From Coprococcus sp. (GTDB lineage: Bacteria > Bacillota > Clostridia > Lachnospirales > Lachnospiraceae), in assembly GCA_017935345.1 (NCBI GenBank), contig JAGBHU010000053.1:1-64000 (forward strand): DNA of 64,000 nt. Reading direction: 5' to 3'. The notes beneath the pieces are model-generated. The model worked only from the letters and a program-made list of their open reading frames with translations, did not search any database and was not told the origin of the DNA. Both the position numbers and the translations under genes were made by a program. Below are positions 33,072-41,582 of this stretch, piece after piece. The stretch's first letter is position 1; each line of letters opens with the position of its first letter.

Positions 33072-34133
33072 ATGGCAGACAGACTTTGTCAGATGATAGA
33101 TAGGATATATGAATATGGTCAGGCGGACAAAGAGATATTGGCAGCGCTTATTGAGGAAATTTGTTGTTTTGAAAATAATGATGCCTTGGAATACTTAAGA
33201 CAGCTTGCGTATAAGACGGCTCACAAATACTTTGGAAATAGAATATACACCAGAGGTTTGATTGAGTGTACAAATATATGCAGAAATGATTGCCTGTATT
33301 GTGGTATCAGAAAGAGTAATCAGAAGATAGAACGGTACAGGCTTGACAAAGAGGATATTCTGGACTGTTGTGAAGAAGGGTATGCGCTTGGCTTTAGAAC
33401 CTTTGTGCTTCAGGGGGGAGAAGACGGAGCATATACGCCGTCATTTGTAGCTGACGTGGTAAAAAGCATCAAAGAAAATTATGGTAATTGTGCCGTTACG
33501 CTGTCATTTGGAGAACAGGAATCCGATACCTATCGATTGTGGAAAGAGGCAGGTGCAGACCGATACCTTTTACGTCATGAAACAGCAAATAAGCGACATT
33601 ATGAAAGTCTGCATCCGTCATGGATGAGCTATGAAAACAGAGTCAGGTGTCTATATAACCTGAAGGAATTGGGATATCAGGTTGGAAGCGGTTTTATGGT
33701 CGGTTCCCCTTATCAGACACCGCTTCATCTGGCTGAGGATTTACTGTTTTTGACGGAGCTGAAACCGCATATGATTGGGATAGGCCCATTTATCCCACAT
33801 AAGGATACGCCATTTGCAGGAATGGCATCAGGAACCTTAAAGCAGACACTTGTGATGATCGGTCTGCTCAGGCTGATGTTTCCGAAGGCGCTGATTCCTT
33901 CTACGACATCTCTTGGAACGATTGCACCGGATGGAAGAGAGCAGGGATTTCTTTATGGGGCAAATGTAGTTATGCCAAATCTTTCACCTGTAGCCGTAAG
34001 GAAAAAATATATGTTATATGATAATAAGATTTGTACCGGTGAGGAATCGGCACAGTGCAGAAGCTGTCTGGATTTGCGGGTAAAATCCGTGGGCTTTGAG
34101 CTGGTAGTTGACAGAGGAGATTATAAGGAGTAG
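33072..34133 (+). CDS. hydE: [FeFe] hydrogenase maturase HydE (radical SAM)
   Basis: 353 residues. The radical-SAM cluster ligands are Cys70, Cys74 and Cys77 in CRNDCLYCGIRKSN. The family signature YRLDKEDIL, LQGGEDG, SFGEQE, LLRHETANKRHYESLHP and SGFMVGSPYQT identify HydE rather than BioB or HmdB. HydE acts in building the dithiomethylamine-bridged di-iron subcluster. A second cysteine set (CTGEESAQCRSCLD) near the C-terminus may bind the auxiliary cluster seen in many HydE proteins. It would serve the hydrogenase at 17233, yet it sits downstream of the B12 importer. An AGGAGAG site precedes the ATG. Confidence 0.9.
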   Translation: MADRLCQMIDRIYEYGQADKEILAALIEEICCFENNDALEYLRQLAYKTAHKYFGNRIYTRGLIECTNICRNDCLYCGIRKSNQKIERYRLDKEDILDCCEEGYALGFRTFVLQGGEDGAYTPSFVADVVKSIKENYGNCAVTLSFGEQESDTYRLWKEAGADRYLLRHETANKRHYESLHPSWMSYENRVRCLYNLKELGYQVGSGFMVGSPYQTPLHLAEDLLFLTELKPHMIGIGPFIPHKDTPFAGMASGTLKQTLVMIGLLRLMFPKALIPSTTSLGTIAPDGREQGFLYGANVVMPNLSPVAVRKKYMLYDNKICTGEESAQCRSCLDLRVKSVGFELVVDRGDYKE

Positions 34134-34138
34134 GTATC

Positions 34139-34747
34139 ATGCAGGTAAAAATATGTGGAATTACGAGTGTCTGTGAAACAAGGTTTATCAATGAATATAG
34201 GCCTGATTATATTGGAATCGTAATGTTTTTCCAAAAAAGTAAACGTAATAGGAAGCCTGATGAGGCAGCAGAGATTATTTCATGTTTGGCAAAGGATATC
34301 AAGAAGGTGGCGGTAACGGTGTCGCCGACAAAGGAACAAATTGAGATCATTGAAAAGCTTGGATTTGATTACCTGCAAATTCATGGACAGACAGATGATG
34401 AACTGATTACATCGGCAAAGCTTCCTGTTTGGAGAGCCTTTAATGTGTCGAATATGGGCATGTATCATCATTATAAAGGACTTTCGAATATAGCAGGTTA
34501 TGTATTTGATGCAGGCGAACCGGGAAGTGGAAGAATCTTCGATTGGAACAGCCTTGAAGAGATAGAACGTGATGACAGGCTTTTTATTCTGGCAGGCGGA
34601 CTGAAACCGGAAAATGTGCGTCTTGCGATAGCGGCTGTGCAGCCTGATGTGGTGGATGTATCGTCTGGTGTTGAGTATACAGACAGACCTGGAAAGGATG
34701 AGGAAAGAGTCAGAAAATTTATTCACGAGGTAAGAGCAATAGACTGA
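34139..34747 (+). CDS. trpF: Phosphoribosylanthranilate isomerase
   Basis: 202 residues, a single TIM barrel. Motifs: the catalytic cysteine in KICGIT at the N-terminus, DYIGIVMF with the phosphate-side SKR, LQIHG, the general-acid region VFDAGEPGSGRIFDW and the phosphate-binding LAGGLKPENV and DVSSGVE. It isomerises PRA to CdRP in tryptophan synthesis. No other trp gene is in the window. It starts five bases after hydE and is followed by a strong terminator. Stand-alone trpF genes occur, but the placement in this run is odd. A role on another aminoaldose (as PriA-type enzymes do) cannot be excluded. Confidence 0.9.
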   Translation: MQVKICGITSVCETRFINEYRPDYIGIVMFFQKSKRNRKPDEAAEIISCLAKDIKKVAVTVSPTKEQIEIIEKLGFDYLQIHGQTDDELITSAKLPVWRAFNVSNMGMYHHYKGLSNIAGYVFDAGEPGSGRIFDWNSLEEIERDDRLFILAGGLKPENVRLAIAAVQPDVVDVSSGVEYTDRPGKDEERVRKFIHEVRAID

Positions 34748-34752
34748 GCGGC

Positions 34753-34789
34753 GGATAGAAAATATTTTAAAATATTTTCTATCCGTTTT
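34753..34789 (+). terminator. Terminator closing the B12-hydE-trpF run
   Basis: A perfect 16-bp palindromic stem (GGATAGAAAATATTTT and its complement, 34753-34784) followed by GTTTTG. Confidence 0.75.
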
Positions 34790-34992
34790 GTATTGTCCTA
34801 ATATAGTAAAAAAGTAATATACAACTGTGGTAATAAGAGAAAAATAAAGGCGAAAGTATTTCATAAAAAATATGTTTTTTTAAGAATTGTATAATTCCTT
34901 GAAATTCCATATATTTGCAGGGATTGACAGATATTTTGGAGATTGTTAACGTTGTAAAAACAGAGATGGTGTGTAATGTCGAAGAAAATAAT

Positions 34993-35021
34993 TTGACACC
35001 ATATATGACACCTAATATAAT
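34993..35021 (+). promoter_or_regulatory. Consensus promoter of hicAB with direct repeat
   Basis: TTGACA (34993-34998), 17 bases, TATAAT (35016-35021): a perfect consensus. The repeat TGACACC occurs at 34995-35001 and 35007-35013 across the -35/spacer, a likely operator for the antitoxin. Confidence 0.8.
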
Positions 35022-35039
35022 AGAAGCGAGGGATTATAA

Positions 35040-35297
35040 TTGTCGAAATGGGATAAACTTTTAAAAAATATTTGTACACTTTCAAAAGACATCAGATTTG
35101 ATGAATTATGCAGAGTGATGAGAAGTTATGGATATGAAATGAATAGTCCAAGAGGAGGCAGCAGTCATTATATATTTAGAAAGAAAGGGTGTATTCCTGT
35201 AACAATACCAAAGCATGAACCAATTAAAAAAGTTTATGTAGAAATGGTAAAACGTATCATAGAGAGCGAGGTAAAAAATGATGAAGACATTAAATGA
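35040..35297 (+). CDS. hicA: HicA-like toxin (mRNA interferase)
   Basis: 85 residues, with a TTG start behind GCGAGGG. A HicA/YcfA double-stranded-RNA-binding-like fold is seen: FDELCRVMRSYGYEMNSPRGGSSHYIF with the conserved active-site His in GSSHY, then VTIPKHEPIKKVYVEMVKRII. HicA cleaves mRNAs in the absence of its antitoxin. It is slightly longer at the N-terminus than typical HicA (about 60-80 residues). The weak TTG start would keep toxin levels low. The antitoxin gene overlaps by 20 bases. Confidence 0.85.
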   Translation: MSKWDKLLKNICTLSKDIRFDELCRVMRSYGYEMNSPRGGSSHYIFRKKGCIPVTIPKHEPIKKVYVEMVKRIIESEVKNDEDIK

Positions 35298-35643
35298 TTA
35301 TATGGATTTGCCATATCGAATGGAAATAGTGGAAGATAAAGCTGAGGGCGGTTATGTGGTGTCTTTTCCTGATTTGCCGGGATGTCTTACTTGTGGTGAA
35401 ACGATTGAATCAGCTTTAAAAAATGCGATAGATGCGAAAATGGCATGGCTTGAAGCAGCCATTGATGAGGGACTGGATATTTATGAACCTGATAGTCTCA
35501 ATGATTATTCGGGGCAGTTTAAATTAAGAATTCCAAGAAGTCTGCATCGTTCACTTGCAGAGCATTCAAAAAGGGAAGGCATTAGCATGAATCAATATTG
35601 TTTATATCTCTTAGCGATGAATGATGCCAAATATACAAAATAA
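35278..35643 (+). CDS. hicB: HicB-like antitoxin
   Basis: 121 residues. The N-terminal part is the degenerate RNase-H-like HicB fold (YVVSFPDLPGCLTCGETIESALKNA), and the C-terminal part is a ribbon-helix-helix-like module (LRIPRSLHRSLAEHSKREGISMNQYCLYLL) that binds the operator. It neutralises HicA and represses the shared promoter. Two adjacent ATG codons (35278 and 35281) follow GCGAGG. The toxin-first order is usual for hicAB. Confidence 0.87.
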   Translation: MMKTLNDYMDLPYRMEIVEDKAEGGYVVSFPDLPGCLTCGETIESALKNAIDAKMAWLEAAIDEGLDIYEPDSLNDYSGQFKLRIPRSLHRSLAEHSKREGISMNQYCLYLLAMNDAKYTK

Positions 35644-35675
35644 TAAAAACTTGAAACAGAATCATTGTTGGAGGG

Positions 35676-36572
35676 TTATAACTCTTCCCCGTCATAAGCT
35701 TTTATATAATCAGGCTTATTTGTCTGCATGGTTTTTTGACTGGAAAGCGTGCGTTCTCTTTTTTGTTCCCTGTAGGTTTTCGGAGACATACCGACTTCCT
35801 TATGAAATATTTTATGGAATGCTTCCGCCGACTGGTAGCCGCAGGACAGGGCTATACTTTCAACGGGAAGGTCTGTAATGGTCAACATATGCTGAGCCTT
35901 TGTGATGCGGAAATTTTGCAAATATTTAATCGGGCTCATTCCCGTATATTGCTTAAACAGTTCACTGAAATAACTGCGGTTGATTCCGATATAATTTGAA
36001 ATTTCTTCTATCTTCATCGGCATACTATAATGATTTTGTATATAAGAAATCGCGTGGTTTACATACATATTTCCCGACGGCGCTTCAATTTTATCCTTCT
36101 GCGCAGTTGCAATAACGGATAGTGCCAGATACAGCATACCCATGAGACGGTAGCTGTCCGACTGGTTTGAAGTGTTATGTTCAAGCATGTCAAAAACATA
36201 TTTCTTCAGTTTTTCACCCTCGGTACAGGTAAAAATAGGATGTTGCTGCGACAGACCTATATTATGCAATATTTCTCCTGCCTTCTTTCCTGAGAAGCCT
36301 ATCCACACATATGTCCAGGGATTTTTTTCATCTGATATGTAAGAGGCAGGATTATCAGGTTCAATCAGAAACCCCTGACCTTTTTTAAGTCGGTAATGTG
36401 TATTATTTACATAGAAATCTCCTGCACCTTCAAGAATAAAATGCACTAAATAAAAGGATTTTACTGCCGGCCCTGCCTTATGAAGAGGCGCAGTTATCGA
36501 ATGACCAAAGGCATTCAGATATAAGTCACTATTTTGCTCCTGAGTAAGTTCTACGACAATTTTTTCTTCCAT
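35676..36572 (-). CDS. AraC-family regulator, likely of the galactose genes
   Basis: 298 residues from the ATG at 36572, chosen because GGGAGG lies directly upstream. N-terminal cupin-like ligand domain (~20-170), C-terminal double HTH (~195-290: MKIEEISNYIGINRSYFSELFKQ and VESIALSCGYQSAEAFHKIFHKEVG) as in AraC/XylS activators. It diverges from galK, so activation of galKTE in response to galactose or a galactoside is the simple inference. It has its own TTGCAA-16-TATGAT promoter (36612-36639). Confidence 0.87.
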   Translation of the reverse strand: MEEKIVVELTQEQNSDLYLNAFGHSITAPLHKAGPAVKSFYLVHFILEGAGDFYVNNTHYRLKKGQGFLIEPDNPASYISDEKNPWTYVWIGFSGKKAGEILHNIGLSQQHPIFTCTEGEKLKKYVFDMLEHNTSNQSDSYRLMGMLYLALSVIATAQKDKIEAPSGNMYVNHAISYIQNHYSMPMKIEEISNYIGINRSYFSELFKQYTGMSPIKYLQNFRITKAQHMLTITDLPVESIALSCGYQSAEAFHKIFHKEVGMSPKTYREQKRERTLSSQKTMQTNKPDYIKAYDGEEL

Positions 36573-36611
36573 GCGACCTCCCTGCAATTGATGCCCGTTT
36601 GTATTATGTTA

Positions 36612-36639
36612 ATCATATCATTTTTGACCGTATTTGCAA
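36612..36639 (-). promoter_or_regulatory. Promoter of the AraC-type regulator
   Basis: Minus strand: TTGCAA (36634-36639), 16 bases, TATGAT (36612-36617), within the ~310-base divergent region to galK. For galK a TATAGT box at 36709-36714 lacks a -35 element, as expected of an activator-dependent promoter. Confidence 0.55.
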
Positions 36640-36883
36640 ATGAAAGATTTGAAATCTGACAAATGGACATATTTTTACAACTGTATATCATATGCATTTC
36701 ACAAAGTATATAGTAAAATGAATTCATAAAACCTGCAGGATTTACTACTGGCAGTTCCTTATGGGTAAATGGCAATAAAAGGCAGTCCTGCATTAATAAA
36801 TATATCGCGCAGCCTGAATGCCAAAGAATAGAACGGACAAAAATAATGTTAAGTATTGAATTGGAAAGGATGGTATTATCAGC

Positions 36884-38167
36884 ATGAGAAACATCAATGA
36901 ATTAAGGGCGGAAATGGAATCGGGCATGTATGACAGCAGACTGAAGGACATTTATGTAGACGAAAAAATGGTTCCATACAACAGAGAACGATATGTAAAG
37001 GCAATCGACAGATTTAAAGAGTTGTACAGAGAAGAAGAGGTAGAAATATATAGTGCACCAGGCAGGAGTGAAGTATGCGGTAATCATACAGACCATCAAA
37101 ACGGACATGTGTTGGCAACCTCTGTCAATTTGGATGCGATTGCCATTGTTACAGGAACCGATGATATGACGATACATCTTGTATCAGATGATATGCCGGA
37201 AGAGATTATAGATATATCAGATGTAGAGAGAAATGCCGATGAAGAGGGTACGACAAAGGCACTTATCAAGGGCGTTGTTGCAGGCATAGAGGATTACGGT
37301 TATAAAATCGGCGGGTTTAAGGCATATATAACGAGCGATGTATTGATGGGTGCGGGAATGTCCTCCTCTGCAGCATTTGAAAGTCTTATAGGAACAATTT
37401 TATCAGGACTTTACAATCATATGAAGATTTCATCGGTTGATATTGCGAAGATTGGACAGTATGCGGAAAATGTCTTTTTTGGCAAGCCGTGCGGTCTGAT
37501 GGACCAGATGGCATGTGCAGTAGGCGGACTGATTTATATTGACTTCCTTGATAAAGCAAATCCTGTTATCAAGCAGGTCCCATGTGATTTTGAAGCAAAT
37601 CAGTACAGCTTATGTATCGTAGATACAAAGGGCTCACATGCAGATTTGACAGATGATTATGCGGCGATACCTGAAGAAATGAGACAGGTTGCAAAGTTTT
37701 TTGGTAAAGAATTGCTTACAGAGATAATGCCAAGTGAATTTTTCTCCAATATAGCCTTGCTTCGCGGACATATCAGTGACAGGGCTGTGCTTCGTGCAAT
37801 GCATTTTTATACAGAACAGGCCCGTGTGGATGAGGGCGTAAAGGCACTTGAAGCAAATGACTTTGGACGTTTCCTGGATGTAATCAGGAGAAGCGGCGAT
37901 TCATCCAGTAAGCTTCTGCAAAATATCTATAGTACCAAAGATGTTCATACACAGAATGTTATGGTGGCACTTGGAGCAAGTGAATATTTCCTTGGAGATG
38001 AAGGCGTGTGCAGAGTACATGGCGGCGGATTCGCAGGAACCATTCAGGCATTTGTAAAGAATGCGGCAGTTGACGGTTATAAGAATAGTATCGAGAGTAT
38101 ATTTGGAGAGGGTACATGTCATGTTCTTAAAGTCAGACCTTATGGCGGTATCAAGGTAATTGCATAG
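36884..38167 (+). CDS. galK: Galactokinase
   Basis: 427 residues. GHMP kinase motifs: the galactokinase signature APGRSEVCGNHTDHQNG, the ATP loop LMGAGMSSSAAFE and the C-terminal CRVHGGGFAGTIQAFV. It phosphorylates galactose at C1. It is longer than E. coli GalK (382) by an N-terminal extension of about 40 residues, and reads SEVCGNHTD where GRVNLIGEHTD is classical, as in other Clostridia. First gene of the Leloir run; AAAGGATGG precedes the ATG. Divergent from the AraC-type regulator. Confidence 0.93.
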   Translation: MRNINELRAEMESGMYDSRLKDIYVDEKMVPYNRERYVKAIDRFKELYREEEVEIYSAPGRSEVCGNHTDHQNGHVLATSVNLDAIAIVTGTDDMTIHLVSDDMPEEIIDISDVERNADEEGTTKALIKGVVAGIEDYGYKIGGFKAYITSDVLMGAGMSSSAAFESLIGTILSGLYNHMKISSVDIAKIGQYAENVFFGKPCGLMDQMACAVGGLIYIDFLDKANPVIKQVPCDFEANQYSLCIVDTKGSHADLTDDYAAIPEEMRQVAKFFGKELLTEIMPSEFFSNIALLRGHISDRAVLRAMHFYTEQARVDEGVKALEANDFGRFLDVIRRSGDSSSKLLQNIYSTKDVHTQNVMVALGASEYFLGDEGVCRVHGGGFAGTIQAFVKNAAVDGYKNSIESIFGEGTCHVLKVRPYGGIKVIA

Positions 38168-38183
38168 AGGAGGTAGATCAGGA

Positions 38184-39701
38184 ATGATAAATGCGTATAT
38201 TAAGCAGCTTGTAGAATACGGTGTGGCAAATAAGCTGATAGAAGAGGAAGATAGAATATATACTACAAATGTCATACTTGAAATGTTGAAGCTGGAGGAT
38301 TATACAGAACCGGAGACGGTGAAAAGAATAGAGACACCGTCTGATTTGGAGGAAACTTTAACGGGAATACTTGATTATGCGGTAGAAAAAGGGATAATCG
38401 CAGAGGACTCCGTTGTACTTCGGGATTTGTTTGATACAAAGGTTATGAATGCACTTTTGCCAAAGCCAAGTCAGGTTATTCAGACATTTTACGAAAAGTA
38501 TAAGATTTCTCCTAGGGAGGCAACGGATTATTATTATGATTTCAGCAGGGCTTCAGATTATATCAGGACATACAGAATCGAAAAAGACGTTAAATGGATT
38601 AAGACAACGGAATATGGCGATTTGGATATAACGATTAATCTGTCAAAGCCTGAGAAGGATCCGAAGATGATTGCACTTGCAAAGACAATGGCAGCTTCAT
38701 CATATCCGAAATGCCAGCTCTGCATGGAAAACGAAGGCTATGCAGGAAGAATCAATCATCCTGCAAGAGAGAACCATAGAATCATTCCGATAGAGATCAA
38801 TGGCAGTAAATGGGGATTTCAGTATTCACCGTATGTATATTACAATGAACATTGCATCGTATTTAACGGTCAGCATGTTCCAATGAAGATAGAAAAAGAT
38901 ACTTTTAAAAAGCTGTTTTCGTTTATCAGGCAGTTTCCGCATTACTTTGTCGGTTCAAATGCAGATTTGCCGATAGTCGGTGGTTCCATACTTAGCCATG
39001 ACCATTTTCAGGGCGGTCATTACACGTTTGCAATGACAAAGGCGGCTGTAGAAACAAAGGTAACATTTGCAGGCTACGAGGACGTGGAGGCAGGTATCGT
39101 AAAATGGCCGATGTCCGTAATCAGGTTAAACGGTACGGACAGCGACAGGATCATAGAACTTGCCGACAGGATACTTTCTGCATGGAGGGGATATACGGAC
39201 GAAGAAGCGTTTATTTATGCCGAAACAGACGGAGAACCGCATAACACTATTACACCTATTGCAAGGATGCGTGACGGAAGATATGAGCTTGATCTTGTAC
39301 TTCGTAATAATATAACAACAAAGGAGCATCCTCTTGGATTGTACCATCCGTGGGAGGAGTTCCACAATATCAAGAAAGAAAATATAGGATTGATTGAAGT
39401 CATGGGACTTGCGGTGCTTCCTGCCAGACTGAAGGATGAAATGGAGGAACTTAAGTCTGCACTTGTATCAGGAGCGGATATTTCACAAATAGAAAATATT
39501 TCAAAGCATGAAAGCTGGGTACAGAGTTTTATAGGCAAATATGATTCCATTACGGAAGACAATGCAGATAAAATACTCCGCGATGAAATTGGTGATGTAT
39601 TTGCAAAAATCCTCGAATGTGCAGGTGTATACAAACGTACTGAAAAAGGCAAAGCAGCATTCTTGAAATTTATCGAATATGTGAATGCTATGGAATGTTA
39701 A
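38184..39701 (+). CDS. galT: UDP-glucose--hexose-1-phosphate uridylyltransferase, class II
   Basis: 505 residues from the ATG at 38184, chosen over the upstream frame overlapping galK because AGGAGGTAGATC stands before it. It is the long Gram-positive GalT type. Key features are the CQLCMENEGYAGRINHPARENH region and the catalytic HDHFQGGHY segment with its histidines. It swaps UMP between UDP-glucose and galactose-1-phosphate. Only 16 bases separate it from galK. Confidence 0.93.
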   Translation: MINAYIKQLVEYGVANKLIEEEDRIYTTNVILEMLKLEDYTEPETVKRIETPSDLEETLTGILDYAVEKGIIAEDSVVLRDLFDTKVMNALLPKPSQVIQTFYEKYKISPREATDYYYDFSRASDYIRTYRIEKDVKWIKTTEYGDLDITINLSKPEKDPKMIALAKTMAASSYPKCQLCMENEGYAGRINHPARENHRIIPIEINGSKWGFQYSPYVYYNEHCIVFNGQHVPMKIEKDTFKKLFSFIRQFPHYFVGSNADLPIVGGSILSHDHFQGGHYTFAMTKAAVETKVTFAGYEDVEAGIVKWPMSVIRLNGTDSDRIIELADRILSAWRGYTDEEAFIYAETDGEPHNTITPIARMRDGRYELDLVLRNNITTKEHPLGLYHPWEEFHNIKKENIGLIEVMGLAVLPARLKDEMEELKSALVSGADISQIENISKHESWVQSFIGKYDSITEDNADKILRDEIGDVFAKILECAGVYKRTEKGKAAFLKFIEYVNAMEC

Positions 39702-39908
39702 ATAGGATTGGAATATGAAATGGATATATGGAGCTGATCATGTTATAATGGCAAAGTATTATTTATGAAACAGCGAGAAGCAAAGGAAATGTTGAAGCGT
39801 TCATTAGATGAAATATGAAGTTGGAATTAGTAATTATTTGAATTTGTCCATGTCTGAAGAAAAACGATATTTTAGGCTGGACACCGTAAATTAAAGGAGG
39901 ACAAAAGC

Positions 39909-40925
39909 ATGAAGATATTAGTAACAGGTGGCGCAGGCTATATAGGAAGCCATACATGCGTAGAATTGCTTGATGCAGGTTATGAGGTAGTGGTAGTTGA
40001 TAATCTGTATAACGCAAGTGCAAAATCAATAGACAGAATAAAAGAAATAACAGGCAGGGATTTGACATTTTATGAGGCAGATATCCTTGACTTTGACAAG
40101 ATGGATGAAATATTTGCGAAAGAGCAGGTGGATTGCGTAATCCATTTTGCCGGACTGAAGGCAGTAGGCGAGTCTGTTGCAAAGCCGCTTGAATATTACA
40201 AAAACAATATTAACGGAACACTGGTGCTGTGTGAAGTAATGAGGAAAAACGGATGCAAAAACATCATATTCTCATCATCAGCGACAGTATACGGAGACCC
40301 GGCATTTATTCCGATTACAGAGGAATGTCCAAAGGGTACACCTACAAATCCATATGGCTGGACAAAGCATATGATAGAACAGATACTTACTGATTTCCAT
40401 ACGGCAGATTCTGAATGGAATGTAATTCTTCTTCGTTACTTCAATCCGATTGGGGCGCATAAGAGTGGACTGATAGGCGAAGATCCTAAGGGTATTCCAA
40501 ATAACCTGCTTCCATATGTAGCACAGGTTGCGATTGGAAAGCTTCCGTGCCTTGGCGTATTCGGAGATGATTATGATACCCCGGACGGAACGGGTGTAAG
40601 AGATTATATCCATGTCGTTGATCTTGCTGTCGGTCACGTAAAGGCAATTAATAAGATTAAAGAAAATCCTGGCGTAAAGATTTACAACCTTGGAACCGGA
40701 AACGGCTACAGCGTGCTTGACGTTGTAAAGGCATTCAGTAAAGCGTGCGGACATGAGGTGCCATATGAAATCAAGCCTAGAAGACCGGGTGACATTTCAA
40801 CCTGTTATGCAGATGCATCACTTGCCAAGAAGGAGCTTGGCTGGGAGGCTCAGTATGGAATCGATGAGATGTGTGCCGACTCATGGAGATGGCAGAGCAT
40901 GAATCCGAATGGATATGATGATTAG
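39909..40925 (+). CDS. galE: UDP-glucose 4-epimerase
   Basis: 338 residues, the standard GalE length. An extended SDR: NAD loop GGAGYIGSH, catalytic Ser in SSSATVYG and Tyr-x3-Lys in YGWTKH, substrate region NPIGAHKSGLIGEDP. It regenerates UDP-glucose from UDP-galactose and completes the Leloir pathway. A 207-base gap from galT holds a TATAAT box (39744-39749) with a poor -35, so galE may also be transcribed alone for cell-wall sugar synthesis. AAAGGAGGA precedes the ATG. Confidence 0.95.
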   Translation: MKILVTGGAGYIGSHTCVELLDAGYEVVVVDNLYNASAKSIDRIKEITGRDLTFYEADILDFDKMDEIFAKEQVDCVIHFAGLKAVGESVAKPLEYYKNNINGTLVLCEVMRKNGCKNIIFSSSATVYGDPAFIPITEECPKGTPTNPYGWTKHMIEQILTDFHTADSEWNVILLRYFNPIGAHKSGLIGEDPKGIPNNLLPYVAQVAIGKLPCLGVFGDDYDTPDGTGVRDYIHVVDLAVGHVKAINKIKENPGVKIYNLGTGNGYSVLDVVKAFSKACGHEVPYEIKPRRPGDISTCYADASLAKKELGWEAQYGIDEMCADSWRWQSMNPNGYDD

Positions 40926-40973
40926 GGATAGGGGCTTATAGGCAGTCATAGATATATGCCGTTGTTTGAATAT

Positions 40974-41030
40974 GAAAAAGCTTCTTATGGTGTAATGAAG
41001 ATTGATATTACCATTAGAAGCTTTTTCGTT
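40974..41030 (+). terminator. Terminator after galE
   Basis: Stem GAAAAAGCTTCT / AGAAGCTTTTTC (40974-40985 and 41016-41027) with an inner TAATGGT-type pairing and a TT tail. Confidence 0.75.
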
Positions 41031-41088
41031 TTATTACTGTGTGTAAAAAAATGATTTTGACAGACTTGTTAAAAGAGAGATGTTCCGA

Positions 41089-41117
41089 TTGACAACAGAA
41101 AAGAAATTTGATACTGT
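41089..41117 (+). promoter_or_regulatory. Candidate sigma-A promoter upstream of an FN3 remnant
   Basis: TTGACA (41089-41094), 17 bases, TACTGT (41112-41117). It may once have driven the lost gene now seen at 41336, or may read through to the gene at 41583. The remaining 41118-41335 shows only AT-rich DNA. Confidence 0.5.
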
Positions 41118-41335
41118 GTTTGTATAGATTTAAAAGTTATTCGTAAATTTGCATTATTTCAGAAAACGATATTATTTTATAAAGAAACATGTCATTTGCA
41201 AAAAACTAAAATTTCATGCAAAACCCCAAGGACTATTTTGAATTTGATATGCTGCTTTGGAATAATTTTATTGTTATATCATGGCGTGGCAAGTGATTTC
41301 ATGTATCATTATGATTTTTGAACTGCTAAAGGTAG

Positions 41336-41566
41336 CTTCTGTCGAATGGGGGTGTATCAGATGAGCAGAGGAGAATAATTGATAATACGAGGATAAATAC
41401 AATTAAAGATGATGATTTATATGATTATACATTTAATGGGTTTGTTGACAAGAATGTAACTGTTGGAACAACCTATTATTATAAAATAAGGATTGCAATG
41501 CGATATGGAAAGGGGTATAAATATACACCTTTTTCTAAGGTGTTGTCCGCAAAAGCAATAAATTAA
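41336..41566 (+). pseudogene. Remnant of an FN3-domain surface protein
   Basis: The frame ending at a TAA at 41566 has no start codon with ribosome site and is closed by a stop just before 41336. It reads as the C-terminal half of a fibronectin-III-like domain: DDDLYDYTFNGFVDKNVTVG, TTYYYKIRIAMRYG, YTPFSKVLSAKAIN. This matches the FN3-like style of the proteins at 21928 and 2288. A neighbouring frame gives LKVASVEW, the usual domain start, so a frameshift and an N-terminal deletion are likely. Decayed, non-functional. Confidence 0.6.
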
Positions 41567-41582
41567 TTCAGGGAGGGGTTCA

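Noticed and set aside
34280..34864. 194-codon minus-strand frame over trpF
   Set aside because: Shadow of the trpF gene, without family features.
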